From NCBI GenBank assembly GCA_028285035.1, contig JANQQF010000191.1, forward strand, positions 1 through 61,061: a stretch of DNA of 61,061 nt, given 5' to 3'. Below the pieces are notes generated by a model that had not been told where the DNA came from, did not search any database, and was given only the letters and a program-made list of their open reading frames with translations. This stretch comes from Phycisphaerae bacterium (GTDB lineage: Bacteria > Chloroflexota > Anaerolineae > 4572-78 > J111). The position numbers and the translations under genes were made by a program. Shown here in pieces: positions 26,502 to 33,902 of this stretch. Each line of letters begins with the position of its first letter. Position 1 is the stretch's first letter.

Positions 26502-27905
26502 ATGCGTTGGGGGGAAATAAAAGATCGTCTTGACTCCGAATATTATATTGCATTAAAAAAGATAACTTATGATTATGTATTTCCTTTGGTGAAAGTTGGA
26601 ACATTATTCCATATTAGAGATGGTGACCATAGTAAATTCCCCCAAAAACACAGTTCTAATAGCCAAAATGGGATTAGATATCTACGGGCACAAGACTTAC
26701 AAGAAGGACAAATTATTTCAGATAACCCAGTTTATGTTTCACGAGAATACTATGAAACTATTCCTCGTTCTCATATTAAGCCTGGCTATATTTTATTCTC
26801 TATCATGGGTACAGTAGGAAGTGTAGCTGTCTTTCCAGAAGCCATGAAAGAAGCCACAGCAAATCGTGCAGTGGGTATTCTTGTCCCTCGGCAAAATGAT
26901 GGTGTAAATCCTTATTATCTTGTTGCCTTATTCAGCACAAATCTAGGGGCGAAACTGTTTGAAGTGTTAAAAAAAGGAGGGGTTCAACAACGTATTAACC
27001 TATATGATATGGGACAACTTCAAATCCCCTTGCCCCCAATTGCCCAACAAAATGCTATTGTAACTTATTTACAACAAGCCTACACCGAAAAACGGCGCAA
27101 AGAAACTGAGGCGCAACGCTTACTAGACAGCATTGATAATGCAATACTAGACACTATAGGCATTACTTTACCACCACCTACCACTAATACTCTTAAACAA
27201 CGCATTTTTTATACACAATTTAACAAAATCCTTAACAACCGACTAACTCCTAGCTACTACATGCCAAATCGTCTTAATTTTTTCGAGTTACTTGAGACTA
27301 GCCCCAATATTATCAAATTAAAAGATATTATGTGGACCGGATCATATGGTATTCTTCCACCAGGCGATTGTTACTCTGATAAAAATCCCGTCACATTTAT
27401 CAGGGCTACTGAATTAAAGAACGGGCTACGGATTGACTCTGAGAACACATTACGAGTTCCCCAGGAATACTATGATAACCACGAAAGAAGTCGTTTACAA
27501 ATAAATGATATTTTATTAGCAGTTAAAGGGGCAACGATTGCATCGAATAAATGTGTAGCATTTGTTGAAACTGAGATCCCCAATGCAATTGTTAACGGCT
27601 CCATATTTCGTTTTCAAGTAGATGATAGAGCCATACCCAAATATGTTGCCTATATGCTGGCCTCAGGATTGACCAAATCTCAAATGAAATACAATCTTAT
27701 CGCTAATAATGCTGTCGACTATTTGGACAAATCACTTATTGAAAATTTATTGATACATCTTCCTCCAATAGAAGCTCAAATTGAGTTAGTTCATAGGCTT
27801 GATACAATTTGGGCAAAGTCAAGCCACCTTATTGAAGAAGCAAATCTACAATTAGAAATGGCTGAAAAGCAAGTGGAACAAATGATTCTTGGAGCGGCCG
27901 CATGA
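26502..27905 (+). CDS. hsdS: Type I-like restriction specificity subunit (two target-recognition domains)
   Basis: This 467-aa DNA-recognition protein has two TRD modules, each ending in a conserved helical spacer. TRD1 spans about residues 25-185 (GDHSKFP, IRYLRAQDL, YILFSIMGTVGSVAVFP, GGVQQRINLYDMGQLQIPLPPIAQQNAIV). The spacer is ERKRKETEA-like (KRRKETEAQRLLDSID). TRD2 spans about 245-425 (FIRATELKNG, INDILLAVKGATIASNKC, LIENLLIHLPPIEAQIELV), followed by a second spacer. It would direct the nuclease-methylase to a bipartite site. The first ATG is used, but there is no ribosome-binding site and the frame is open back to the slippery heptamer at 26457. Its stop overlaps the start of the next gene (ATGA). 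Confidence 0.9.
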   Translation: MRWGEIKDRLDSEYYIALKKITYDYVFPLVKVGTLFHIRDGDHSKFPQKHSSNSQNGIRYLRAQDLQEGQIISDNPVYVSREYYETIPRSHIKPGYILFSIMGTVGSVAVFPEAMKEATANRAVGILVPRQNDGVNPYYLVALFSTNLGAKLFEVLKKGGVQQRINLYDMGQLQIPLPPIAQQNAIVTYLQQAYTEKRRKETEAQRLLDSIDNAILDTIGITLPPPTTNTLKQRIFYTQFNKILNNRLTPSYYMPNRLNFFELLETSPNIIKLKDIMWTGSYGILPPGDCYSDKNPVTFIRATELKNGLRIDSENTLRVPQEYYDNHERSRLQINDILLAVKGATIASNKCVAFVETEIPNAIVNGSIFRFQVDDRAIPKYVAYMLASGLTKSQMKYNLIANNAVDYLDKSLIENLLIHLPPIEAQIELVHRLDTIWAKSSHLIEEANLQLEMAEKQVEQMILGAAA

Positions 27906-28750
27906 CGAAGGTTATTTATCAAATCGGTTTCGAGAGTACACTTGATGCTACGACCACTATCGATGAGATATTATTAGACCTACTTAATCAAGTGTTTATT
28001 GATGGATATATTGAATTTGAAGAATCAGAAATTAACGATTATGTAATGATTCAATATGAACACAATTTTGATAACATAGATCATTCTTGGGTGGGCTTCC
28101 AATTGGAATTGCCAGATGAGATTGGCACTAATAACATTGATATTATTCGAAAATTCACGCAACATCTACAAAGTCACAACCAAATCTTTGTCGTTTTTAA
28201 ATTCTATGATGACAGTCTATTCGCTCGGCTACAGAGACTATACACTGAAATATTTGAAATTGAGATGCGATTGCGTGAAGTAACTACTTTTATATTCGCT
28301 GACACATATCGCCAAAACTACCATGATTGCCTAGTTGAAATTACCATCAATAGCATGTTAGAGAAAGATTTCAAAGGGGATTTAGAAGGAAAAGTGAATC
28401 GATTAAAAGCACGATGGGAAAACGAGTTTTTTCATCTGAATTTTGGTTCATACACTAGTCTTACAGGTGTAAAGCCTCTCCAGCAGACTGATTTATTTCC
28501 CATTGCTGAACAATCATCCAGTTTCTTGGAATTTAAACAACATATTCTTCAACGTGGCATACAAAAGGAAGTTTACCGAGATTTTCTCAACAATATTAAA
28601 CAACATCTAGCAGCTGTGGACAAGGTACGCAATTGCGTCGCTCATAACCGCATGGTATCACCTAGAGAACTGAGTGCATATGAGCAATCTAAAGATGTCA
28701 TCCATCGTGAAATTGATGATTTTTTTGAATTATTGACTACTGAAGTTTAA
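27902..28750 (+). CDS. HEPN-like protein coupled to the restriction system
   Basis: This 282-aa soluble protein starts inside the stop of the specificity gene (ATGA, 4-bp overlap), so translation is coupled. The first 120 residues are an alpha/beta region that I do not recognise. The C-terminal helical part (about 205-282) contains VRNCVAH, with R243 and H248 in the spacing of the HEPN Rx4-6H motif and a polar residue after the Arg, followed by a long helix (SAYEQSKDVIHREIDDFFELL). HEPN domains are metal-independent RNases or nucleotide-transfer partners in many defence systems and are known near restriction loci. A toxic back-up role is inference; only the motif and the coupling are seen. 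Confidence 0.7.
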   Translation: MTKVIYQIGFESTLDATTTIDEILLDLLNQVFIDGYIEFEESEINDYVMIQYEHNFDNIDHSWVGFQLELPDEIGTNNIDIIRKFTQHLQSHNQIFVVFKFYDDSLFARLQRLYTEIFEIEMRLREVTTFIFADTYRQNYHDCLVEITINSMLEKDFKGDLEGKVNRLKARWENEFFHLNFGSYTSLTGVKPLQQTDLFPIAEQSSSFLEFKQHILQRGIQKEVYRDFLNNIKQHLAAVDKVRNCVAHNRMVSPRELSAYEQSKDVIHREIDDFFELLTTEV

Positions 28751-28777
28751 TAGATATACACACTACATCTGGACACA

Positions 28778-29980
28778 TTACGATGTGTGTGGTGGGTGTT
28801 CTGGTGCCATAACCGTCTCGTAGATATTGAAAGCGACCAGCGCCACCATAATCACCGCAACGATTGCTGCGAACTGCGTGGCGGTTGCGCCGGTCACGAG
28901 GAAACCCACGGCCACGATAACCACGGCAGCTGCAGAATAAAGCACGACATTGATGATCTGGTTTTTCGGGGTGAGTTTATTATCCAGAGCATAATTAATG
29001 AGGGCCAGGGCGACCAGGAATATGGCGATGGCGGCCGTATGGAGGAGTCGATACTCCTCGATGAGCGGATCACCCGGATGCTTTATGGTCTCGCCAAACA
29101 GCTTTTTCGCAGCCACGCCAAATGTAACCAGAGAGGCGGCTAAAGACAAGTGTCCATAAAACCAGGCCAGGGGTTTGAGGGTGGAGGATAGATCGTAAAG
29201 CTTGCCGGCCGTGTCGGAGAAGTACAACCACCATAGCGCACATAAGATGCCTAACCCAGCCACACTAAACAGCACCTGCTCGGTCCCTAACACCGCACCT
29301 TGGGCGTCATCCAGCACTTTGACAAAAGCCTCTCCCAGAACAATGATAGTAAAAATACCGAAACGTTCCACCAGGTGATGGGCATCATCCCCCCATTTTA
29401 TAAAGTGTTGTATCATCGCCGGATTGGAAAAGAAAACAATCTCAAACGCGATGGCGACCAGCCAACCGACCCAGTGATACTCGGCGGGAAGCAGAAGCGA
29501 CCCCAACCAGATAAGGATTCCGCCCGTAAACCCAATCATGTATTGAACGGAAAAGAATTTGCTCTCAGGATGGGCAACGTATGTTCGGGCGTACATCACG
29601 ACCAGGATAAAGCGGACGAGCACATAGCCGAGCGTAAACTGCACATATAAATCGCCAAAGGCCTTGCTCACACTCAAGCCCATGGCCGCTACCCCAAAAA
29701 TCTGGATAAAGACGAGCAGTCGGTGCCAGACATCATCGACCACATATCGATTCTGATATAACGTTTCGCCCGTCCAGGCCCACCACATCACAAATACCAT
29801 AACCAGAAACTGACCAAACCCGAGAAGGGTCAGATTATCGCTCAAAAAATTACCAATCTGGATCAATGTCGCCACATAAACCAGATCATAGAACAGTTCC
29901 AACCAGCCAACCGCGCGATCAGTATGACGATGGAATTTTACATCTTGAAAATATTTGGGAGGTGTAAATAACTCTGACAT
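28778..29980 (-). CDS. ltrA: Low temperature requirement protein A (LtrA), copy 1
   Basis: This 400-aa polytopic membrane protein of the LtrA family was named from a Listeria gene needed for growth in the cold; its molecular function is unclear. The N-terminal HRHTDRAVGWLELFYDLVYVATLIQI is the hallmark, and ten or so hydrophobic segments follow, with ERFGIFTIIVLGEAFVKVL in the middle. CAGGAG precedes the ATG. Copy 2 at 59477-60676 is identical at most positions and shares upstream sequence, so a duplication including the promoter region occurred. It converges on the HEPN gene. Confidence 0.93.
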   Translation of the reverse strand: MSELFTPPKYFQDVKFHRHTDRAVGWLELFYDLVYVATLIQIGNFLSDNLTLLGFGQFLVMVFVMWWAWTGETLYQNRYVVDDVWHRLLVFIQIFGVAAMGLSVSKAFGDLYVQFTLGYVLVRFILVVMYARTYVAHPESKFFSVQYMIGFTGGILIWLGSLLLPAEYHWVGWLVAIAFEIVFFSNPAMIQHFIKWGDDAHHLVERFGIFTIIVLGEAFVKVLDDAQGAVLGTEQVLFSVAGLGILCALWWLYFSDTAGKLYDLSSTLKPLAWFYGHLSLAASLVTFGVAAKKLFGETIKHPGDPLIEEYRLLHTAAIAIFLVALALINYALDNKLTPKNQIINVVLYSAAAVVIVAVGFLVTGATATQFAAIVAVIMVALVAFNIYETVMAPEHPPHTS

Positions 29981-30179
29981 CTATCCGCTGCTCCTGCTTT
30001 TTCTTTTGATTTATTGCAAGATTTTGGGTTGTGCAATCAGCCTACAAGCGTACTCAACGGGCGATGACTCCCCCGCTGACTGATGATACATTAACAATCA
30101 CCCCCACGCCATTTTCGCCATTCCGCCTACCACAGCCTGCTCGTTGTTGAGTTTGGCTGGGACCGTGGTATTTTTTCTT

Positions 30180-30207
30180 TCAAGAAATTGGGCGGGTGTA
30201 GTACAAT
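30180..30207 (+). promoter_or_regulatory. Recurrent promoter element, copy f (upstream of SDR gene)
   Basis: TCAAGA (30180-30185), 16 bp AATTGGGCGGGTGTAG identical to copy b, TACAAT (30202-30207). The terminator arm upstream is reduced to a T-run. A cluster of hairpins separates it from the SDR start. Confidence 0.6.
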
Positions 30208-30250
30208 TGGAGACCGACTTTATGGTTAAAAATAATTCGTCTATTAGTTC

Positions 30251-30445
30251 TACTGACCCAGATATAGAAAACTAAACACGATTCCTTATTCCATAGACCA
30301 GCCTGAAAAGTTTAGAAAGTTACGTCTGGGTCAGTAAAAGTTAGTGTTCCGCCAAACATATTTTGCTGGTTAGGGCATTCGAGGCGGAACACTTAAGCTG
30401 AAGCAAGTTACAAAAACTTACCCCGCAAAAGAAGTTTGCTTCAGC
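30251..30445. repeat. Cluster of three hairpins before SDR gene
   Basis: Three perfect inverted repeats follow one another: TACTGACCCAGA 30251-30262 with 30325-30336 (inner CTAAAC/GTTTAG), AGTGTTCCGCC 30343-30353 with 30383-30393, and GCTGAAGCAA 30397-30406 with 30436-30445. Together they fill the 490-bp gap from LtrA to the SDR apart from the promoter copy. They could be a compound repeat or a structured leader. Confidence 0.6.
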
Positions 30446-30470
30446 ACTAGCATTTCGCGGCGTAAACAGG

Positions 30471-31316
30471 ATGGAGCAAATGAGAAAAGATAAGGTAATT
30501 GATTTTCGCGATGGGCTTGCCAAGAAAGTGATTTTTCTAACGGGCGGCATGGGTGGCATTGGACGAGCCTGTATTGATGCATTTATCGAACATGGGGCAC
30601 GGGTTGCATTTACTTACGCAGACGGGCAAGAGTCAGCGGAACGGGCCGAGCAATTAGCCACGAAATGGCCAGAGCAATCCATTGCACTACCGCTCGATCT
30701 GCGGTTTACTCGCTCCATCGAAACGTGTATGGAAACGGTCCTACAGCAATGGGGACGTATTGATATTGTCATCAACAACGCGGCCGTTGGCTCGGCGACG
30801 GTGGCCGCCTATGCAGAAGATTCTTATGAACAAGATTCGGCAATGCTATCAATCAACGCGGATGGAACCTTAAAAGTGTGCCAGACATTTCTCCGCTTAA
30901 TGCATGCGTCCCTCAAAACCGATCCGCTCAAAATCATAAATCTCAGTTCGGTCGGTGGTGGCATTCAAGCATTTCCAGGCTTTCGTTTGTCAGATGGGAT
31001 GAGCAAGGCCGCAGTCGCGTTCATGACACGCCAATTAGCCGCTGAACTGACAGACACACGGGTTGATGTTTTTGCGATTTGTCCAGGTGCAACAAATACA
31101 TCAATGTTTCAAGCAAGTACGTTAAATAAGCTTTCTTCTGAAGAACGGAAAAATTTCATCAATTCGCTACCTAAACGTCGGCTCATCGAGCCTCATGAAA
31201 TTGCCAACATTATTGTTTTTTTAGCTTCTGCCTACTCAACACCACTGCATGGGGCGGTAATTGATGCTTCTATGGGGCTTGGGGTGCGCCCTGGTTTGAT
31301 TTCAGAACAATCATAA
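30471..31316 (+). CDS. SDR-family oxidoreductase lacking the catalytic tyrosine
   Basis: This 281-aa Rossmann-fold protein has the NAD(P)-binding motif TGGMGGIG (about residues 24-31), the NNAAVG strand, the catalytic-region serine in NLSSVGGG and ICPGATNTSMF. Where classical short-chain dehydrogenases have YxxxK it reads DGMSKAAV, so the lysine is kept but the tyrosine is replaced. Some SDR subfamilies in secondary-metabolite clusters share this SDGMSK form; here the reaction is unknown. Two starts are possible: the ATG at 30471, or the ATG at 30480 with GGAG only three bases before it. It stands alone. Confidence 0.85.
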   Translation: MEQMRKDKVIDFRDGLAKKVIFLTGGMGGIGRACIDAFIEHGARVAFTYADGQESAERAEQLATKWPEQSIALPLDLRFTRSIETCMETVLQQWGRIDIVINNAAVGSATVAAYAEDSYEQDSAMLSINADGTLKVCQTFLRLMHASLKTDPLKIINLSSVGGGIQAFPGFRLSDGMSKAAVAFMTRQLAAELTDTRVDVFAICPGATNTSMFQASTLNKLSSEERKNFINSLPKRRLIEPHEIANIIVFLASAYSTPLHGAVIDASMGLGVRPGLISEQS

Positions 31317-31547
31317 AATGTTTGGCAGGAAAGCATCCTGCGTCACAACTTTCACCATCTTGGTGGTGTGCGTAGCTCAGGTTAATTCCTAACAAGTTAT
31401 CACACCTGACACGCTGGTGTGTGGTGACGTCGCGAATGGAAAAATTTTATACATTTCGTGATATACTGAGGGCAGTCAATCTACACATGATGCAGGTGAA
31501 CGCGGTCGTTGGGCGGCCTTAAACAAACGCAGGTGACGGAGAAGATA

Positions 31548-32363
31548 ATGAGTGAACGTGAAGTTGTTGAAAAGACAGGTAGTCAGCCCATTACGGATGT
31601 TTCTTTATCTCAGGATCTGATCCAGCTTGGCGTTCAGCCGGGGATGACTTTGCTGGTCCATTCATCTTTGAGTGCGATGGGCTGGGTTTGTGGCGGTCCC
31701 GTCGCTGTTCTACTGGCGCTTGAACAAGTGCTCGGTGAAAGTGGCACCCTCGTGATGCCAGCACACTCCAGCGATTTATCTGATCCGGTGGACTGGCAGA
31801 ATCCACCCGTTCCGCCTGAATGGTGGGACACCATCCGCGAAAGAATGCCAGCCTTTTCCCCCGACTTAACCCCGACTCGCGGAATGGGCGTCATTGTAGA
31901 AACCTTTCGCCAACAAGAGGGCGTTAAGCGTAGTCAACACCCGCAGCTATCTTTTGTGGCCCGTGGTCCGAACGCAGAAGCCATTGTGGCTGGACATCAG
32001 TTAGATTACGGCTTGGGTGATACTTCACCGCTGGCCCAAGTGTATCACTTAGGCGGCTGGGTCCTATTGTTGGGCGTCGGGCATGACAGAAATACCTCGT
32101 TGCACTTAGCAGAGCATCGGGCCCAGTTTCAAAATAAGCGAGAGATTGAGGACGGGGCACCTGTCTATAGAGCGGGGCAACGGGAATGGGTGACGATAAA
32201 GGATATCGACTTGCAAGCAGAGGACTTCGAGCGGATCGGGCAGGATTTTCTGACCGAGACAGGTAAGGGGTCACGTGGTAACGTTGGATTAGCGGAGGCC
32301 CAGTTAATACCTCAGCGTGATTTGGTTGACTATGCTGTGACGTGGATGGAGCGTCATCGATAA
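31548..32363 (+). CDS. Aminoglycoside N(3)-acetyltransferase family protein
   Basis: This 271-aa acetyl-CoA-dependent enzyme of the AAC(3)/YokD family has LVHSSLSAMGWVCGGPVAVLLAL near the N-terminus, TLVMPAHSSD, the FSPDLTPTRGMGVIVETFR block, RSQHPQLSFVARG, YGLGDTSPLAQVY and LLLGVGHDRNTSLHLAE, all conserved in the family. GGAGA before the ATG at 31548 decides the start over a frame open from 31509. Many environmental members do not confer resistance. A likely -10 box lies within GATATACT near 31460. Confidence 0.92.
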   Translation: MSEREVVEKTGSQPITDVSLSQDLIQLGVQPGMTLLVHSSLSAMGWVCGGPVAVLLALEQVLGESGTLVMPAHSSDLSDPVDWQNPPVPPEWWDTIRERMPAFSPDLTPTRGMGVIVETFRQQEGVKRSQHPQLSFVARGPNAEAIVAGHQLDYGLGDTSPLAQVYHLGGWVLLLGVGHDRNTSLHLAEHRAQFQNKREIEDGAPVYRAGQREWVTIKDIDLQAEDFERIGQDFLTETGKGSRGNVGLAEAQLIPQRDLVDYAVTWMERHR

Positions 32364-32395
32364 TGTCGTCCAAGTTCTGTAGTTTTAGCTGTTCA

Positions 32396-32659
32396 ACAAA
32401 ACCCCACTCAGACTTTGTGGCCGATGTCATCGAACGGAATCGGGCTGGCTTCATCTTAACTGGTCCAGATTTGATCGTGAATGAGCAACGCCCCAAGAAA
32501 TGGCCCTTGAAACGGAACCCCTTCTTGCTGGAAACCAGCGTGCCTGGCATTTTTGCAGTGGGTGATATTCGGCAAGGGGCCATCCGCCGGGTGGCTTCGG
32601 CGGTCGGTCAAGGCTCAACGGCGGTGAGCTTTGTCCATCAGTACTTGAAAACGATTTAA
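32396..32659 (+). pseudogene. Truncated C-terminal fragment of a receiver/thioredoxin-reductase fusion
   Basis: Bases 32396-32659 match the last 260 bp of the fusion gene (23802-24061) closely, with most differences in third codon positions. The frame is intact through the stop (PHSDFVADVIERN to QYLKTI). Nothing upstream matches the rest of that gene. The fragment begins abruptly 30 bases after the AAC(3)-like stop. Silent divergence implies it derives from a separate paralogue that was under selection before being truncated. It has no ribosome-binding site and is probably not expressed. Confidence 0.8.
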
Positions 32660-32676
32660 GTCCGTTGTGTTTGACA

Positions 32677-32713
32677 AAAAATCGTCGTGACCTCAATGAC
32701 CACGACGATTTTT
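32677..32713 (+). terminator. Rho-independent terminator, copy g
   Basis: A perfect 13-bp stem (32677-32689 with 32701-32713) has an 11-nt loop and A/T-runs on the two sides. It has the same core as copies a, b and h, and here follows the truncated reductase fragment. Confidence 0.85.
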
Positions 32714-32716
32714 GTT

Positions 32717-32744
32717 TTGAGGAATGGGGTGGGTGTAGTAAAAT
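32717..32744 (+). promoter_or_regulatory. Recurrent promoter element, copy g (upstream of UlaG-like gene)
   Basis: TTGAGG (32717-32722), 16 bp AATGGGGTGGGTGTAG, TAAAAT (32739-32744). A perfect CAGGATAATCCTG palindrome follows the -10 box, then a leader with CACAAACCAAT as in copies a and c. Confidence 0.7.
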
Positions 32745-32912
32745 TTCAGGATAATCCTGTGATATGGATTTTATCTTGCGAGGCACAAACCAATCATTAC
32801 TATGGGTACAACACAGAGGGAAAACCCTTAATGCCTGATTGTTGTTTTGTCGTACACTATTAGCCACATAAGGTCAAAAAGCATCATATTCTTTTCACAA
32901 CAGGAGATCAAC

Positions 32913-33629
32913 ATGATTAAAATTCAATGGTTAGCTCATGCTTCTTTTTTGATTGAAGGACAAGGGGTTCGTATCATTACTGACCCGTATGAACCGAATG
33001 AGATTATCAATTTGCCGCCTGTGACAGAAACAGCGGATATTGTTGTCCGCAGTTCGAATGACGACGAGGCCCACGCTTTCATTGACACCATTCCACCCGG
33101 ATTTGATCTGGTCACCGCCACAGACATTGTAGATACCGGCGCGTCGGTTCGTGGCATCGAATTCAACGCTGTTTGGTCGATGGAAAGCATTACGAAAGCA
33201 GACAACATTGTTCGCGACAACGCAATGTATCGTTTCAATATTGAAGGCATAAATATCACTCATATGGGAGATGTTGGTAATACACTAACAGATACCCAAT
33301 TGGCGGCGTTACAAGGAACAGATGTTTTACTAGCCCTGACGGGCGGGCATCCAACGATCGATCTTAAGGACTTAAAAACAGTGATCGAAACCATCAAACC
33401 CAAGATTGTAATTCCCATGCACTATCGCACGCCAGGACCACGCTTTTTTATGCGCCCCATTTCAGATTTTACGTCGATGTATGCCGATGAGATGGTTCAA
33501 TATCGCGATACCAACGTCATTGAGTTGTCAAAAGAAACGCTTCCCCCCAGCTCACAAATTATTGTCTTGCAACCAGCCCTATCTCGAGACAATTCATCAG
33601 AAGATTACGCTAGCTACCCAAAACTTTAA
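32913..33629 (+). CDS. UlaG-like metallo-beta-lactamase-fold hydrolase
   Basis: This 238-aa cytoplasmic metal-dependent hydrolase opens with IQWLAHASFLIEGQGVRIITDPY, in which the His and Asp are typical of UlaG/YfiR-type MBL proteins that lack the full HxHxDH motif. It continues with ITHMGDVGN, LLALTGGHPTI and IVIPMHYRTPG, which hold the other likely metal ligands. The frame is open from 32847, but CAGGAG eight bases before the ATG at 32913 marks the start. The substrate is unknown. Confidence 0.87.
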   Translation: MIKIQWLAHASFLIEGQGVRIITDPYEPNEIINLPPVTETADIVVRSSNDDEAHAFIDTIPPGFDLVTATDIVDTGASVRGIEFNAVWSMESITKADNIVRDNAMYRFNIEGINITHMGDVGNTLTDTQLAALQGTDVLLALTGGHPTIDLKDLKTVIETIKPKIVIPMHYRTPGPRFFMRPISDFTSMYADEMVQYRDTNVIELSKETLPPSSQIIVLQPALSRDNSSEDYASYPKL

Positions 33630-33796
33630 ATGCGAAGTGTCTAAATTTGCAAGAAAACCCATCTGATTGCCGCCAAAATATAGTTATTGAATAACTGGTT
33701 AGATGATGAGTTAGTAGCTTGGCTAAGCCTATGGGGAACGACTGGCTTGGACGAGGTGTTGGGGGTCACTAAAGCATATAAACTGAATTTGATGTC

Positions 33797-33827
33797 AATC
33801 GTCGTGATCTCAATGGCCACGACGATT
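33797..33827 (+). terminator. Rho-independent terminator, copy h
   Basis: A 10-bp stem AATCGTCGTG/CACGACGATT (33797-33806 with 33818-33827) has an 11-nt loop and a T-run. It ends transcription of the UlaG-like gene region. Confidence 0.75.
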
Positions 33828-33834
33828 TTTTGTT

Positions 33835-33862
33835 TTGATGAATTGGGTGAGTGTAGTAGGAT
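33835..33862 (+). promoter_or_regulatory. Recurrent promoter element, copy h (upstream of MalT-like regulator)
   Basis: TTGATG (33835-33840), 16 bp AATTGGGTGAGTGTAG, TAGGAT (33857-33862). It lies inside an open frame that extends upstream from the regulator gene, which argues that the gene really starts downstream, at 33903. Confidence 0.65.
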
Positions 33863-33902
33863 AAAGGCGCAATTTTGGGTGTCTTACATTGGAGAGCGCT
33901 GC

